Source of the DNA: Gorillibacterium massiliense
GTDB taxonomy: Bacteria > Bacillota > Bacilli > Paenibacillales > NBRC-103111
Length of the DNA: 64,000 nt
Direction of reading: 5' to 3'
NCBI RefSeq assembly: GCF_000455485.1
Contig: NZ_CBQR020000102.1
Location: 248,001-312,000 of the forward strand
Shown: one piece after another, positions 34,200 through 42,855 of the stretch
How the letters are laid out: every line of letters starts with the position of its first letter
How positions within the stretch are numbered: the stretch's first letter is position 1
Notes under the pieces: model-generated
Databases searched by the model: none
What the model was told of the DNA's origin: nothing
The model's input: only the letters and a program-made list of their open reading frames with translations
Position numbers and translations under genes: made by a program

Positions 34200-34230
34200 T
34201 TGACTTAGAGTAAACTCTAACCCGTATGAT
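34200..34230 (+). promoter_or_regulatory. MerR-type promoter with 19-bp spacer and operator
   Basis: TTGACT (34200-34205) and TATGAT (34225-34230) are 19 bp apart, the long spacing that MerR activators correct by DNA distortion. TTAGAGT-AA-ACTCTAA (34205-34220) is a perfect palindrome within the spacer. It drives the SDR gene at 34282. Confidence 0.85.
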
Positions 34231-34281
34231 TAAATCGTTGTTGGATCACCATACATTCTGTAGAAAACGGGAGGCAGTCAC

Positions 34282-35040
34282 ATGAAATATACTGTAGTTA
34301 CAGGCGCCAGTTCAGGTATAGGTTATGAAACCGCTCTTGCTTTTGCAGCTCGCGGCAAAAACTTAATTGTTGCTGCCCGCAGAGAAGATCAGCTGGAGGA
34401 ATTAAAGTCTGAAATCGCTCGTATCTACCCCGATGTAGATGTCGTCATTCGAGCGACTGACTTATCCGTTCCCGAGAATGCTTATAAGCTTTATGAAGGT
34501 CTACAAGGATTCCAAATCGAAACTTGGATCAACAATGCGGGATTTGGCAATTTTGCTTCAGTGGGCCAGCAAGATTTAAATAAAATATCTGCAATGCTGC
34601 ATCTGAATATTGAATCGTTGACGATACTTTCCTCTCTCTTCGTTCGTGACTACTCCAATGTTGAAGGAACACAATTAATCAACGTTTCATCCGGTGGCGG
34701 CTATACGATTGTGGGAAATGCCATAACGTACTGCGCAACGAAGTTCTATGTGAGTGCCTTCACTGAAGGACTCTCTCATGAGTTGAACAGCCAAGGTGCA
34801 CTTATGCAGGCTAAAGTGTTAGCACCTGCCGCAACAGAAACAGAATTCGCGAAGCGTTCTTTCGATGTCTCCGAATTCGAATATCTCGGGACTGTGCCGA
34901 AGTTCCATACCGCGAAGGAAATGGCTGGATTCATGCTTGACCTGTATGATAACGATCGCGTTGTGGGGATTGTTAATGGTTTGACGTACGAGTTCGAGTT
35001 AAGAGATACCATTTTCAATTATGTGGCTAGCACGCGATAA
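34282..35040 (+). CDS. Short-chain dehydrogenase/reductase
   Basis: This 252-residue protein starts at ATG 34282 with GGGAGG upstream. It has the classical SDR motifs TGASSGIGYETALAFA, NNAGFGNFA, the catalytic Ser in LINVSSGGGYT, and YCATKFYV. It is an NAD(P)-dependent oxidoreductase of unknown substrate. MerR control through a distorted promoter suggests induction by an electrophile or other toxic small molecule, as for the AdhR regulon, which is inference. Confidence 0.88.
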   Translation: MKYTVVTGASSGIGYETALAFAARGKNLIVAARREDQLEELKSEIARIYPDVDVVIRATDLSVPENAYKLYEGLQGFQIETWINNAGFGNFASVGQQDLNKISAMLHLNIESLTILSSLFVRDYSNVEGTQLINVSSGGGYTIVGNAITYCATKFYVSAFTEGLSHELNSQGALMQAKVLAPAATETEFAKRSFDVSEFEYLGTVPKFHTAKEMAGFMLDLYDNDRVVGIVNGLTYEFELRDTIFNYVASTR

Positions 35041-35091
35041 ACTCATCTCGTAATGACAATACAGTTTACGGATCTATCAGCGAAAAATACG

Positions 35092-35127
35092 AAACCGCCC
35101 ACCCCGTAACAGGGTGAGCGGTTTTTT
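35092..35127. terminator. Terminator between the SDR and TetR genes
   Basis: AAACCGCCCACCC pairs with GGGTGAGCGGTTT around a short loop with one mismatch; the plus strand continues with T6. It separates the convergent genes and probably serves both. Confidence 0.88.
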
Positions 35128-35132
35128 ACATC

Positions 35133-35813
35133 CTACTTCTCCTGCTCCTTTATCACCTGCTCAATTCCCGACAGGATCAGCTTCAAGCCGAATTCAAACG
35201 CGCCATCGGTCCCCATCAGCTCGAACAAGCCGTTCTTGAACATCCTCCGGAATAATCCCGCTTCCGTCTCGCTCATGGAGTCCAGAAGGCGGATCATCTC
35301 CTCACCTGGAATTACTCCCTGTTCCTTAATGATAGTGGACACATTACGCTCATGCTGATAATCGTCCAGAACAAAGTAGAAGACATAGTTCAAAAGTGTA
35401 AGAACCGCTTGAAATTTCTGCTCCTGCTCAAGTGGCGTCGATTCCACGCAGAGCAGCGTACGGTTGGTGAACCGGATATAGTCCGGCTCGTGGGGCAGCG
35501 TCATCATCATAAGCTGCGTGGAGCAGGGGTACCGGCAGAGCACACTCCGTACCGTAGCCGCAAGCCCTGCCAACTGCTCCTTCCAGTCCCCATCCGAGTG
35601 GAACTCCTCCAGAATCATTTTCGATACCTGGTTGGCCAGACACTGGTAAAGATCTTGCTTGCTCTTGAAGTACCAGTACAGAGAGGGAGCCTGAATTCCC
35701 AACCGGTCGGCCAATCGTCTCATACTGAATTTCTCGATTCCTTCCTCCCCCAGAAGCTCCCACGAGGTTTCCAAAATCATCTCCTCCGAGATCTGAGGCT
35801 GCTGTTTCTTCAT
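35133..35813 (-). CDS. TetR-family repressor
   Basis: This 226-residue protein starts at ATG 35813. The N-terminal helix-turn-helix is EMILETSWELLGEEGIEKFS, MRRLADRLGIQAPSLYWYFK, then SKQDLYQCLA. The ligand-binding C-terminal domain resembles the TetR_C family. It is divergent from the MATE exporter, with three related operator-like repeats in the 131-nt gap. Repression of the exporter and autoregulation are likely. Confidence 0.88.
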   Translation of the reverse strand: MKKQQPQISEEMILETSWELLGEEGIEKFSMRRLADRLGIQAPSLYWYFKSKQDLYQCLANQVSKMILEEFHSDGDWKEQLAGLAATVRSVLCRYPCSTQLMMMTLPHEPDYIRFTNRTLLCVESTPLEQEQKFQAVLTLLNYVFYFVLDDYQHERNVSTIIKEQGVIPGEEMIRLLDSMSETEAGLFRRMFKNGLFELMGTDGAFEFGLKLILSGIEQVIKEQEK

Positions 35814-35829
35814 CGGTATCCGCCCTTTT

Positions 35830-35915
35830 ATCTAACAGTGTAAGTTTGTTGTTTACAGGTCCATAGATTCATGATATCATCTAACACTGTAAGGTTCAAT
35901 CTAGCACCGTTAGAT
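35830..35915. promoter_or_regulatory. TetR operator cluster
   Basis: Three related sites are visible: TCTAACAGTGTAAG (35831-35844), TCTAACACTGTAAG (35879-35893) and the near palindrome ATCTAGCACCGTTAGAT (35899-35915). All contain a CTA-N-CNxTGTAA/CCGTTAG theme. They lie between the divergent TetR and MATE genes. Confidence 0.75.
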
Positions 35916-35944
35916 AAAACAAAACAAAGAAAGAAGTGGCCCAC

Positions 35945-37297
35945 ATGGATGCAGAAAATCTCCATTTCTTTGAAAAGGCACCGGTCGCAAAAGCCGTAGC
36001 TCACTTTGCTATACCGATGATGCTAGGCACGTCAATGAGTGTCATCTACTCCATCTTGAATGCCTATTTCCTTGGTACGCTCCACAATACTGCCATGTTA
36101 GCCGCACTCGCGCTAACTTTGCCGTTATTCGCGATCATTATGGCACTAGGCAACTTGATTGGCATGGGTAGCGGTACGTTCATCTCCCGTCTACTAGGAG
36201 AAAAAAATTATGATGATGTAAAGCATGTGTCTTCATTCGCCTTTTACAGCAGTTTAGCTCTTGGTCTTATCGTGATGACCGTCGGGCTCCCGTTAATCGA
36301 TCCAATCGTTCATGGCCTGGGGGCAACGCCTGACTCCTTCGAATTCACGAAGGACTATGTCACGATTATGTTTTTGGGTTCGCCATTCGTCGTTTTATTC
36401 TTCACTCTGGAGAATATCGTACGCTCGGAGGGTGCAGTAATCACGTCGATGGTTGGCATGATTCTCAGCGTTGTCGTAAATATTATTCTCGATGCGCTTG
36501 TCATCTTCGTTTTCCATTGGGGCGTGATCGGCGTTGCGTCCGCTACGGTCGTTTCTAACCTGGTTGCGAGTGTTTTCTACGCCTTCCATATGGGATATAA
36601 GAGCCAATTCTTAACCGTCTCCGTAAAATGGTTCAAAGCTACCAAAGACATTCTGGGCAATGTATTCAAAATCGGAGTTCCCGTCTTTGTCATGAGTATC
36701 TTCTTGGGTGCCATGTCTCTCGTTTTAAATCATTTTCTTGTCGAATACGGGGATCAGGCCGTAGCGGCTTACGGAATTTCATCACGTTTATTGCAATTTC
36801 CCGAGTTTATTCTGATGGGCTTATGCGAGGGAGTCGTGCCGTTGATTGCCTTCTCTTATACAGCGAACAAATTACGCATGAAGATTACCATTGGATTCAC
36901 AATCAAAACGATCGCGGCGTTAGCAGTCATGTTCGGCGTTATCGTCTATCTGACTTCCGACCACCTAATTAGTCTTTTTACGAATGACCCACATTTAATT
37001 GAATTGGGCAGCTACATTCTGCATGTAACGTTCTTATCCCTGTTCATTTCAGGAATGACTACACTCTTTACCGGAGTCTTCCAGGCAACAGCGCAAGGAA
37101 CTGCCGCGTTTATTATGTCAATTATTCAAGGAATTACTCTGATTCCTGTGTTGTTTATCGCCAATCAATTGAACGGCTTCCACGGGGTGGTCTGGTCGCT
37201 CGTCATTGCGGATGCCGTGGCGTTCCTTGTCGGCGCACTCATGCTGTATGTTCTGAGAAACAAATTGCAGCCGGAATTGGATAGTTTAGTGCAGTAG
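35945..37297 (+). CDS. MATE family efflux transporter
   Basis: The protein has about 450 residues from ATG 35945; GTG 35936 is an alternative start. It has twelve hydrophobic helices in two homologous MATE halves, beginning KAVAHFAIPMMLGTSMSVIY and with MGSGTFISRLLGEKNYDDV in the first half. MATE proteins export cationic drugs and metabolites using Na+ or H+. Its pairing with a TetR repressor suggests drug-induced expression. Short fragments highly similar to its 3' end and to an internal segment recur at 54061-54096 and 57007-57034. Confidence 0.92.
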   Translation: MDAENLHFFEKAPVAKAVAHFAIPMMLGTSMSVIYSILNAYFLGTLHNTAMLAALALTLPLFAIIMALGNLIGMGSGTFISRLLGEKNYDDVKHVSSFAFYSSLALGLIVMTVGLPLIDPIVHGLGATPDSFEFTKDYVTIMFLGSPFVVLFFTLENIVRSEGAVITSMVGMILSVVVNIILDALVIFVFHWGVIGVASATVVSNLVASVFYAFHMGYKSQFLTVSVKWFKATKDILGNVFKIGVPVFVMSIFLGAMSLVLNHFLVEYGDQAVAAYGISSRLLQFPEFILMGLCEGVVPLIAFSYTANKLRMKITIGFTIKTIAALAVMFGVIVYLTSDHLISLFTNDPHLIELGSYILHVTFLSLFISGMTTLFTGVFQATAQGTAAFIMSIIQGITLIPVLFIANQLNGFHGVVWSLVIADAVAFLVGALMLYVLRNKLQPELDSLVQ

Positions 37298-37318
37298 AAA
37301 ACATATAACAACCAAGAA

Positions 37319-37354
37319 GGCAGGAGAAGGGCACTCCCCGACCCTGCCATTTTT
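37319..37354 (+). terminator. Terminator after the MATE gene
   Basis: GGCAGG (37319-37324) and CCTGCC (37343-37348) close a hairpin with extra internal GGG/CCC pairing; ATTTTT follows. It is 22 nt past the MATE stop. Confidence 0.8.
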
Positions 37355-37444
37355 AACCGGCCGTAGTGGCGGGGGTGAGAACCTTCATCGCGAACGGGTT
37401 CAAACTGGAATCCTTCCCAGACGATCGTCTGCTCCGTTGAGAAG

Positions 37445-37510
37445 CGGGTAGTCTACCCGGTACACATATCTTCACGAATGCGAAATCAAAGGACCTATTT
37501 ATGATATAAT
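37445..37510 (+). promoter_or_regulatory. Palindrome and extended -10 before the permease gene
   Basis: CGGGTAG-T-CTACCCG (37445-37459) is a perfect 15-bp palindrome. TGATATAAT (37502-37510) is an extended -10 box 40 nt before the permease start; the -35 is weak. The palindrome could be an operator or a relic of a mobile-element end. The rest of the 37355-37444 stretch shows nothing recognisable. Confidence 0.4.
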
Positions 37511-37549
37511 CCTTGATGGCATTGGATTGATGTGAAGGGGTGGCACAAG

Positions 37550-38620
37550 TTGCAAACAAGTGGTTTAAATTTACGTCAGGAGTCTCATGCAACACGGGCG
37601 ATCCTCATGGTGTTCGTGTTTCTGTTACTCGCAGCGGCTGGTTTGATGTATGTCAAATGGTGGCCGTACTACCATAAAGCTTTAACCGTGTCGGACACGC
37701 ATTCAATTGGCAAGTCGATTCTCGGTGAACCGGTCACGCATGCCGGCAGACCGACATGGAACGGCGCGGTCGATTACGCGGTGTTATATTTCAAATCAGT
37801 ATGGAAGGCGGCCGTACTCGGCCTTTTGCTCGGTTCACTCTTACAGGTGTTGATTCCTGTACGCTGGCTGCATCGCCTGTTCGGTAAATCGAATTTCGCG
37901 AGCGTGCTTTGCGGCGGTATTGTTTCGCTTCCGGGTATGATGTGTACCTGCTGTGCAGCCCCGATCGCCGTGGGATTACGACGCAAAAATGTGTCGGCTG
38001 GCTCGGCGCTTGCGTTCTGGATCGGTAACCCGCTGCTTAATCCAGCGACTCTCGTGTTTATGGCGTTCGTGCTGTCCTGGAAGTTCACCGTACTGCGCAT
38101 CGTATTAGGAATTTTACTGACGTTCGGCGTCGGATATATCGCCAACCGGATGATGAGGGGCCAAGAAACGGAAATGATGCCCGACATGTTGGTATCCGAC
38201 GCAGCAGCGATGGAATCGACGTCGGCCTCCTTCTGGAGCCGTTGGATGAAAAGCCTCGGCAAGATGCTGCTGCAGGTCGTACCGGCATATTTTATCGCCG
38301 TGCTCGTGCTAGGTGCGATGAAAGTTTGGCTGTTCCCATTGTCCGCTGGATCCGGAATAATTATGGTCCTGTTATTTGCGGTGGCCGGAACGCTGTTCGT
38401 GATTCCGACGGCGGCGGAAATCCCGATTATCCAGTCGTTCATGGCGATCGGCATCGCTGCCGGTCCCGTATCCGCGCTATTACTGACGCTGCCCGCGATC
38501 AGCCTGCCGTCGCTTCTGATGGTGTCGCGTTCATTTCCACGCAAAATTCTGTTGCTCGTGCTCGCGTCCGTTATCGCAACGGGCGTCGTCAGTGCGATCA
38601 TCGGCTCCCTCTGGATATAA
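37550..38620 (+). CDS. UPF0718 (DUF318) permease, ArsP-like
   Basis: The likely start is TTG 37550 with GAAGGGG 9 nt upstream, giving 356 residues; GTG 37532 overlaps that site. It has eight or so membrane helices in two repeats. The family signature is clear: GGIVSLPGMMCTCCAAPIAV, then GLRRKNVSAGSALAFWIGNP and LLNPATLVFM. A cysteine pair in MCTCCAAP parallels the cysteine site of ArsP-type exporters of organoarsenicals, but most UPF0718 proteins have unknown cargo. It stands alone between terminators. Confidence 0.85.
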   Translation: MQTSGLNLRQESHATRAILMVFVFLLLAAAGLMYVKWWPYYHKALTVSDTHSIGKSILGEPVTHAGRPTWNGAVDYAVLYFKSVWKAAVLGLLLGSLLQVLIPVRWLHRLFGKSNFASVLCGGIVSLPGMMCTCCAAPIAVGLRRKNVSAGSALAFWIGNPLLNPATLVFMAFVLSWKFTVLRIVLGILLTFGVGYIANRMMRGQETEMMPDMLVSDAAAMESTSASFWSRWMKSLGKMLLQVVPAYFIAVLVLGAMKVWLFPLSAGSGIIMVLLFAVAGTLFVIPTAAEIPIIQSFMAIGIAAGPVSALLLTLPAISLPSLLMVSRSFPRKILLLVLASVIATGVVSAIIGSLWI

Positions 38621-38629
38621 AGAAAATAA

Positions 38630-38657
38630 GGCCGTCCCTGTTGGGACGGCCCTTTTT
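38630..38657. terminator. Terminator after the UPF0718 permease gene
   Basis: GGCCGTCCC (38630-38638) and GGGACGGCC (38643-38651) form a perfect 9-bp stem with a 4-nt loop and T5. It separates the convergent genes. Confidence 0.92.
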
Positions 38658-38676
38658 GCTCAGAAGACCCTGTCGG

Positions 38677-38994
38677 TTAGGAAGCGGCCTGCTGGGCGAT
38701 TGTGCTCATGACTTCCGCCGTCACGTCTTTGCCGCCCTTGAAATTCGTGATCAACGAGCCGATCGTATGAATCGGCCCCCATGGAATACCCCACCATCCT
38801 AGCAAGATGCTCATGAGCGTGAACTTCGCCCCTTGCCCACTTTCCGTGGCTCGAATGAAGTAAATGGAGGATGGTCGCTTGAAGGTCATGATCGCAATCG
38901 AGATACAATAGTAATAGATGACGAATTTCCCGCCTTGTCGTACCTCGTCCACAACTTCGTTCACGGTCATTCCATCGATTCCGGTGATTTTCAT
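38677..38994 (-). CDS. Small membrane protein of unknown function
   Basis: This 105-residue protein starts at ATG 38994 with AAGGATGG upstream and a TATAAT box near 39030. I do not recognise a named domain. It reads KITGIDGMTVNEVVDEVRQG, then a hydrophobic FVIYYYCISIAIMTF, PSSIYFIR and a second hydrophobic stretch LMSILLGWWGIPWGPI followed by TIGSLITNFKGGKDVT. The WWGIPWGP motif looks family-specific. The C-terminus ends AEVMSTIAQQAAS. Confidence 0.72.
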   Translation of the reverse strand: MKITGIDGMTVNEVVDEVRQGGKFVIYYYCISIAIMTFKRPSSIYFIRATESGQGAKFTLMSILLGWWGIPWGPIHTIGSLITNFKGGKDVTAEVMSTIAQQAAS

Positions 38995-39140
38995 AAGAAC
39001 CATCCTTATATACAAATTAGTTAAATTATACCACATGATCGAAAGTTTAATAGTAAAAATATGGATTTATTCACGGGGGGGTTATTTTCTCTCTTAGTCA
39101 GTGATATTATGAATAAAATCAACAAGAAGGACATGATGAC

Positions 39141-39674
39141 ATGCTAACTAATAATCCCGAATACTGGATTTCTAAACTTGGCTTAATCGCTCATCCCGAG
39201 GGTGGGTATTATAGAAGGACTTATCAACACGAGGAAAAGATATCCGATCAGGAATTATCCGTTCAATTCGATGGTCAACGTTTGCTTTACACCAGTATCT
39301 ATTTTCTATTGCGATCACAGGATATATCGCACTTTCATCGATTAAAATCGGATGAACTATGGTACTTTCATGCAGGGAGTCCTTTAACGATCCATGTCAT
39401 ACACGAAGACGGTACGTATGAGGAAGCAAAACTAGGAAGTAATTTAGAAAACAACGAAACTCTGCAATTTTTAGTTCCGAAGAATTCCATTTTCGGCTCT
39501 TCGGTCATGGAACAAGGTACATTCTCACTTGTTGGATGCATGGTATCACCCGGATTTGATTTTCAAGATTTTGAACTCTTTACACAAAAAGATTTACTAG
39601 CACTATACCCTGAACATTATGAAGTAATACAAAAAATAGCCTATGAACAGATTCCTGTTGAATTAACTGTATAG
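39141..39674 (+). CDS. Cupin family 5 (DUF985) protein
   Basis: This 177-residue protein starts at ATG 39141 with AAGGAC upstream. The DUF985 pattern is clear: YWISKLGLIAHPEGGYYRR, TSIYFLLRSQDISHFHRLKS, DELWYFHAGSPLTIHVI and VGCMVSPGFDFQDFELF. The His and Glu residues of the cupin barrel are present (HFHR, DELWYFH). The function is unknown; the fold suggests sugar or metabolite binding. Confidence 0.87.
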   Translation: MLTNNPEYWISKLGLIAHPEGGYYRRTYQHEEKISDQELSVQFDGQRLLYTSIYFLLRSQDISHFHRLKSDELWYFHAGSPLTIHVIHEDGTYEEAKLGSNLENNETLQFLVPKNSIFGSSVMEQGTFSLVGCMVSPGFDFQDFELFTQKDLLALYPEHYEVIQKIAYEQIPVELTV

Positions 39675-39687
39675 CAGAACATCCATT

Positions 39688-39720
39688 ACCGGGTGGGTAT
39701 AATGCCTACCCGGTTCCTTT
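39688..39720 (+). terminator. Terminator after the cupin gene
   Basis: ACCGGGT (39688-39694) and ACCCGGT (39708-39714) pair around an inner GGTA/TACC helix; TTCCTTTCC follows. Confidence 0.75.
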
Positions 39721-39771
39721 CCGTTTTACTCCACTTAGTGAAAATCCATTTCGTACTCTAGTTAAGAATGT

Positions 39772-39897
39772 TGCCGTTATTTATGATACGGTTCTCCGTG
39801 TTGTCTGTAAGCTCAATCGGGGTGCGAAGTATCCGCTCATTGTGCGCTCCTGGTGCAATAATTTGAACGAACTGGCGACATTCTTAAGTATCAGGTT
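39772..39897 (+). mobile_element. Repeat copy E joined to an IS256-type transposase scrap
   Basis: From 39778 the text TATTTATGATACGG, then TTCTCCGTGTTGTCTGTAA, is the 5' half of the dispersed repeat. It runs into a frame reading NRGAKYPLIVRSWCNNLNEL followed by ATF, the conserved part of IS256/Mutator transposases (KYP-SW-NW-L-FF). A frameshift follows at about 39890. Only ~25 codons survive. The rest of the 39721-40145 gap holds the terminator at 39941 and nothing else I recognise. Confidence 0.6.
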
Positions 39898-39940
39898 TTG
39901 TAAATCATGACCGGTTTCGTCGATCGTTTTCTTTCAAGAA

Positions 39941-39968
39941 AACCTCCAAACCCAAGGGTTTAGAGGTT
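39941..39968 (-). terminator. Terminator downstream of the second glycan operon
   Basis: AACCTCCAAACCC (39941-39953) pairs with GGGTTTAGAGGTT (39956-39968), 13 bp with one wobble and a tiny loop. The minus strand then reads TTCTTG. It is about 180 nt beyond the GT2 stop. Confidence 0.75.
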
Positions 39969-40145
39969 CAAGTTCAATCTATTCTCATAAGCCCGTACTT
40001 ACCGCTCGCACCTGATATCAATTCTTTTTTCCAGCCTTCAAAGATTTTCTGGAAAATCCGACTTTTATTTTTATTTGATTTTCTCAACATCCTTTTTTGT
40101 TGTTGAAGGTATTCCAAAGTTACTTTTGAGATACCCCCTTTGCAC

Positions 40146-40916
40146 TCAAAAAAATTGACTTAATAAATGCTTAACAATGAGATAAACACCTGAGGCTAGC
40201 CCCATTATCACGATAATACTCACTAGCAACAGTGAATACTTCACCATCGGGGACATGTAATAAGGTGCTGCCTTTATCCAGTAATTGAATAGTTTAACTG
40301 GATTATAGTTTGATTTTCCATGCTTCCTCTGGTGATGCTCTGTTAAAGTATTTGCCATATTTGCTTTATTTTTTAACAGGAGCCCTTGAATAACAGGTTT
40401 TGGCGATTGATCTTGAATAATCATCGTCACAATAGCTCTTCTCATGATTACGAAGTTACTGAATGAAATCCTCTGCTTCGTGCTCATGAACACAAGAAAA
40501 TGATTCAGACGAGATGCAAGTTGTCTAAAGCAGGATTGGTTATAGCTTATCCTTTGACCCATGACAACATCGTAACCCTCGTTAATCTTAATAATCAGCT
40601 TTATAACCTCACTGGGCGGATTTTGCATGTCATCATCCATTAGAACAACAAGATCACCCCTGCAATGTCTAAGCCCTGTCATTATTGCAAGCTGTTGGCC
40701 GCTATTCGTCTCGTGATGAATAACAATAACATTCGCATATTGGTCCCCTAGGTTCTCGCATACTTGACGACTATCATCCTTGCTGTCATCGTTAACAAGA
40801 ATGATCTCTAATGAATATAAATCATTGTATAAGTGAAGAAGTGATGTTACCACGGTCCCAATGCTGTCCTGTGAGTTATACACGGGAATCACTATAGATA
40901 AATCAATATGTTCCAC
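40146..40916 (-). CDS. Family 2 glycosyltransferase (GtrB/DPM-like)
   Basis: The best start is GTG 40916 (AGGGA 6 nt upstream; GTG 40934 lacks a site), giving 256 residues. The GT-A fold shows LSIVIPVYNSQDSIGTVV, VNDDSKDDS, the DXD-type LMDDDMQNPP and a QGLLL motif. A single C-terminal membrane helix (LLLVSIIVIMGLASGVYLIV) anchors it. Such enzymes transfer sugars to a lipid carrier or to carrier-linked glycans. It is the last gene of a four-gene glycan operon. Confidence 0.85.
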   Translation of the reverse strand: MEHIDLSIVIPVYNSQDSIGTVVTSLLHLYNDLYSLEIILVNDDSKDDSRQVCENLGDQYANVIVIHHETNSGQQLAIMTGLRHCRGDLVVLMDDDMQNPPSEVIKLIIKINEGYDVVMGQRISYNQSCFRQLASRLNHFLVFMSTKQRISFSNFVIMRRAIVTMIIQDQSPKPVIQGLLLKNKANMANTLTEHHQRKHGKSNYNPVKLFNYWIKAAPYYMSPMVKYSLLLVSIIVIMGLASGVYLIVKHLLSQFF

Positions 40917-40937
40917 TCTTAGTCCCTTTCTCACATG

Positions 40938-41675
40938 TCACCGTGTCACTTTTCTTAAGATGTAGTTGATCTCTTTCATCTCAAAACCGACAAATTGATA
41001 AGCTCTTAATGCTTCAAGGTTGTTCGATGAGACGATTAAAATCATTTTAGTATATCCTGCATCAGCCAACCAGGTGAGGACTTCCTTCGCGAAGCGTATT
41101 CCAAAAGCTCTTCTTCTATAATTATTATATAGGCTGGCTAGTACCGCATGGATGGTTTTATCTTTTCCTTTAAGAAAAAAATAGAAGCCGATCTTATTTG
41201 ACTTTAATGTCGCCTCTACGATTAAGGCATTCCCGCTGAGAAACCCATCCCTGATCCAATTCACATAACGTTTGTGCGCTAAGCTAGCACCTAATATTGG
41301 ATCAAGCGACACTCTATCGGTAACAAAAAGATTGTCATCAATATTGGACAGCAGTTCTTCTAACCGTTCTATGGTATCTATAGTTTGAAATTGAATGGGC
41401 TCCGAATTTGCTTTTGTGAATCGGGATGGTTCTGTTAGCTTCGTTAGATTTATAGTCATTTCCATTTGCGTCTCCATAAATCTAAACCCAGCTTCCTCAA
41501 GACCATGTACGAGATCTATTCTCCGCTTAGGCACTTTAGCCACGATATATTCGTAGTTTTCATAATCATCCTCAAGAGCAACCAAACAATCGGTTGAATC
41601 TTCTGCATCTATTTCGATTTCCAGTACCTTTTTATTAAAATTCCGCTTTTCCCAATATGCATCTATCTTTTTCAC
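40938..41675 (-). CDS. GNAT acetyltransferase, WecD/FdtC-like
   Basis: The frame encodes 245 residues from GTG 41675, whose GTGA overlaps the stop of the aminotransferase. The C-terminal half is a GNAT fold with the acetyl-CoA loop NNYRRRAFGIRFAKEVLTWL and VSSNNLEALRAYQFVGFE. The N-terminal half (KVPKRRIDLVHGLEEAGFRF, METQMEMTINL) resembles dTDP-fucosamine acetyltransferase WecD. Next to a WecE-like aminotransferase, it probably N-acetylates a 4-amino-4,6-dideoxyhexose nucleotide. Confidence 0.82.
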   Translation of the reverse strand: MKKIDAYWEKRNFNKKVLEIEIDAEDSTDCLVALEDDYENYEYIVAKVPKRRIDLVHGLEEAGFRFMETQMEMTINLTKLTEPSRFTKANSEPIQFQTIDTIERLEELLSNIDDNLFVTDRVSLDPILGASLAHKRYVNWIRDGFLSGNALIVEATLKSNKIGFYFFLKGKDKTIHAVLASLYNNYRRRAFGIRFAKEVLTWLADAGYTKMILIVSSNNLEALRAYQFVGFEMKEINYILRKVTR

Positions 41676-42841
41676 CTCTTACATGACTCCCTTTCTTCCC
41701 ATTGTGCTCCTTCACCCGCAAAATACTGTTTAATCAATCTCACCGTAGTATGAATATCTTCTTGTTGTAAGCCGAAATACATAGGGAGTCTGATGATTTT
41801 CTCACTTTCGCTTGTTGTGTGGATATCCTCTCCATGAAAGAATCCGTACCTTTTCCCCATGTCGGAACTATGCAAGGGAGCGTAGTGCACAGCAGTCATT
41901 ACCCCATTATGCTTTAAATAAGTCATTAATCCGTTTCGTACGGTTTGATTTTTAACTTTGATATAAAAGATATGTCCGTTATGTTTTGCGTCCTTAGGGA
42001 TAACTGGCAGCGTCAGTTTGTCGTCAAGCATTAACTCTTCAAATGCATCATAGTAGGTTTGCCAACTTGTTAATCGATCAGTATTAATAGGTTCTGCCAA
42101 TAACAATTGAGGATACAAATATGCAGCATTCAATTCGCTTAATAAATAAGAAGATCCGATGTCGAGCCAAGTATATTTATCGATTAAACCATGCAAATAC
42201 TTTGTACGATTAGTTCCTTTTTCCCTGATAATCTCTGCTCTTTCTATAAATCTTTTGTCATTGATAATCAACGCTCCGCCTTCACCACAATGATAATTTT
42301 TCGATTCATGAAAACTGAAACACCCTAAATGACCGATCGTGCCCAAATACTTGTCCTGATACTTGCTCATTAATCCATGGGCTGCATCTTCGATAACAAC
42401 CAGATTATATCGATGAGCAAGTCTCATAATCATATCCATTTCACAGGAGACACCCGCATAGTGTACGGGAACAATCGCCCTCGTTTTATGTGTAATGGCT
42501 CTTTCTATTAGCATCTCATTTATATTCATCGTATCTGGTTGAATATCTACGAATACCAGTTTAGCGCCACGAAGGAGAAAGGCATTCGCTGTAGAGACAA
42601 ACGTAAACGATGGAATAATAATTTCGTCACCTTCAACAATATCGAGTAAGATGGCAGCCATCTCTAGCGCATGTGTGCAAGATGTGGTTAAAAGTGCCCT
42701 GCCACAAGCTAATGTATCTTCAAACCAACTACTGCATTGCTCAGTCAAAGGGCCATCTCCTGCCATTTTCCCGTTTTCTATCACTCTACGAATATATAAT
42801 TCTTCATTCCCTGTAATTAGGGGTTTATTAAAAGGAATCAT
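41672..42841 (-). CDS. DegT/DnrJ/EryC1 aminotransferase, RffA/WecE-like
   Basis: The preferred start is ATG 42841 (MIPFNKPLITGNEE) with GGAG 8 nt upstream; ATG 42859 overlaps the previous stop but lacks a site. The protein has about 389 residues. PLP motifs are DEIIIPSFTFVSTANAF, VVIEDAAHGL and the Schiff-base Lys in FSFHESKNYHCGEGGAL. The SFHE-K-N variant is typical of dTDP-4-dehydro-6-deoxyglucose transaminases RffA/WecE. It would make dTDP-4-amino-4,6-dideoxygalactose for a surface glycan. Confidence 0.87.
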   Translation of the reverse strand: MIPFNKPLITGNEELYIRRVIENGKMAGDGPLTEQCSSWFEDTLACGRALLTTSCTHALEMAAILLDIVEGDEIIIPSFTFVSTANAFLLRGAKLVFVDIQPDTMNINEMLIERAITHKTRAIVPVHYAGVSCEMDMIMRLAHRYNLVVIEDAAHGLMSKYQDKYLGTIGHLGCFSFHESKNYHCGEGGALIINDKRFIERAEIIREKGTNRTKYLHGLIDKYTWLDIGSSYLLSELNAAYLYPQLLLAEPINTDRLTSWQTYYDAFEELMLDDKLTLPVIPKDAKHNGHIFYIKVKNQTVRNGLMTYLKHNGVMTAVHYAPLHSSDMGKRYGFFHGEDIHTTSESEKIIRLPMYFGLQQEDIHTTVRLIKQYFAGEGAQWEERESCKR

Positions 42842-42855
42842 CCACCGATCTCCGT

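Noticed and set aside
37355..37500. IS200/IS605 end upstream of the UPF0718 gene
   Set aside because: A perfect palindrome is present, but no transposase scrap or characteristic end structure could be confirmed.
37774..38601. 275-codon minus-strand frame opposite the UPF0718 permease
   Set aside because: The permease has clear family motifs and helices; the antisense frame is low-complexity Thr/Ser-rich.
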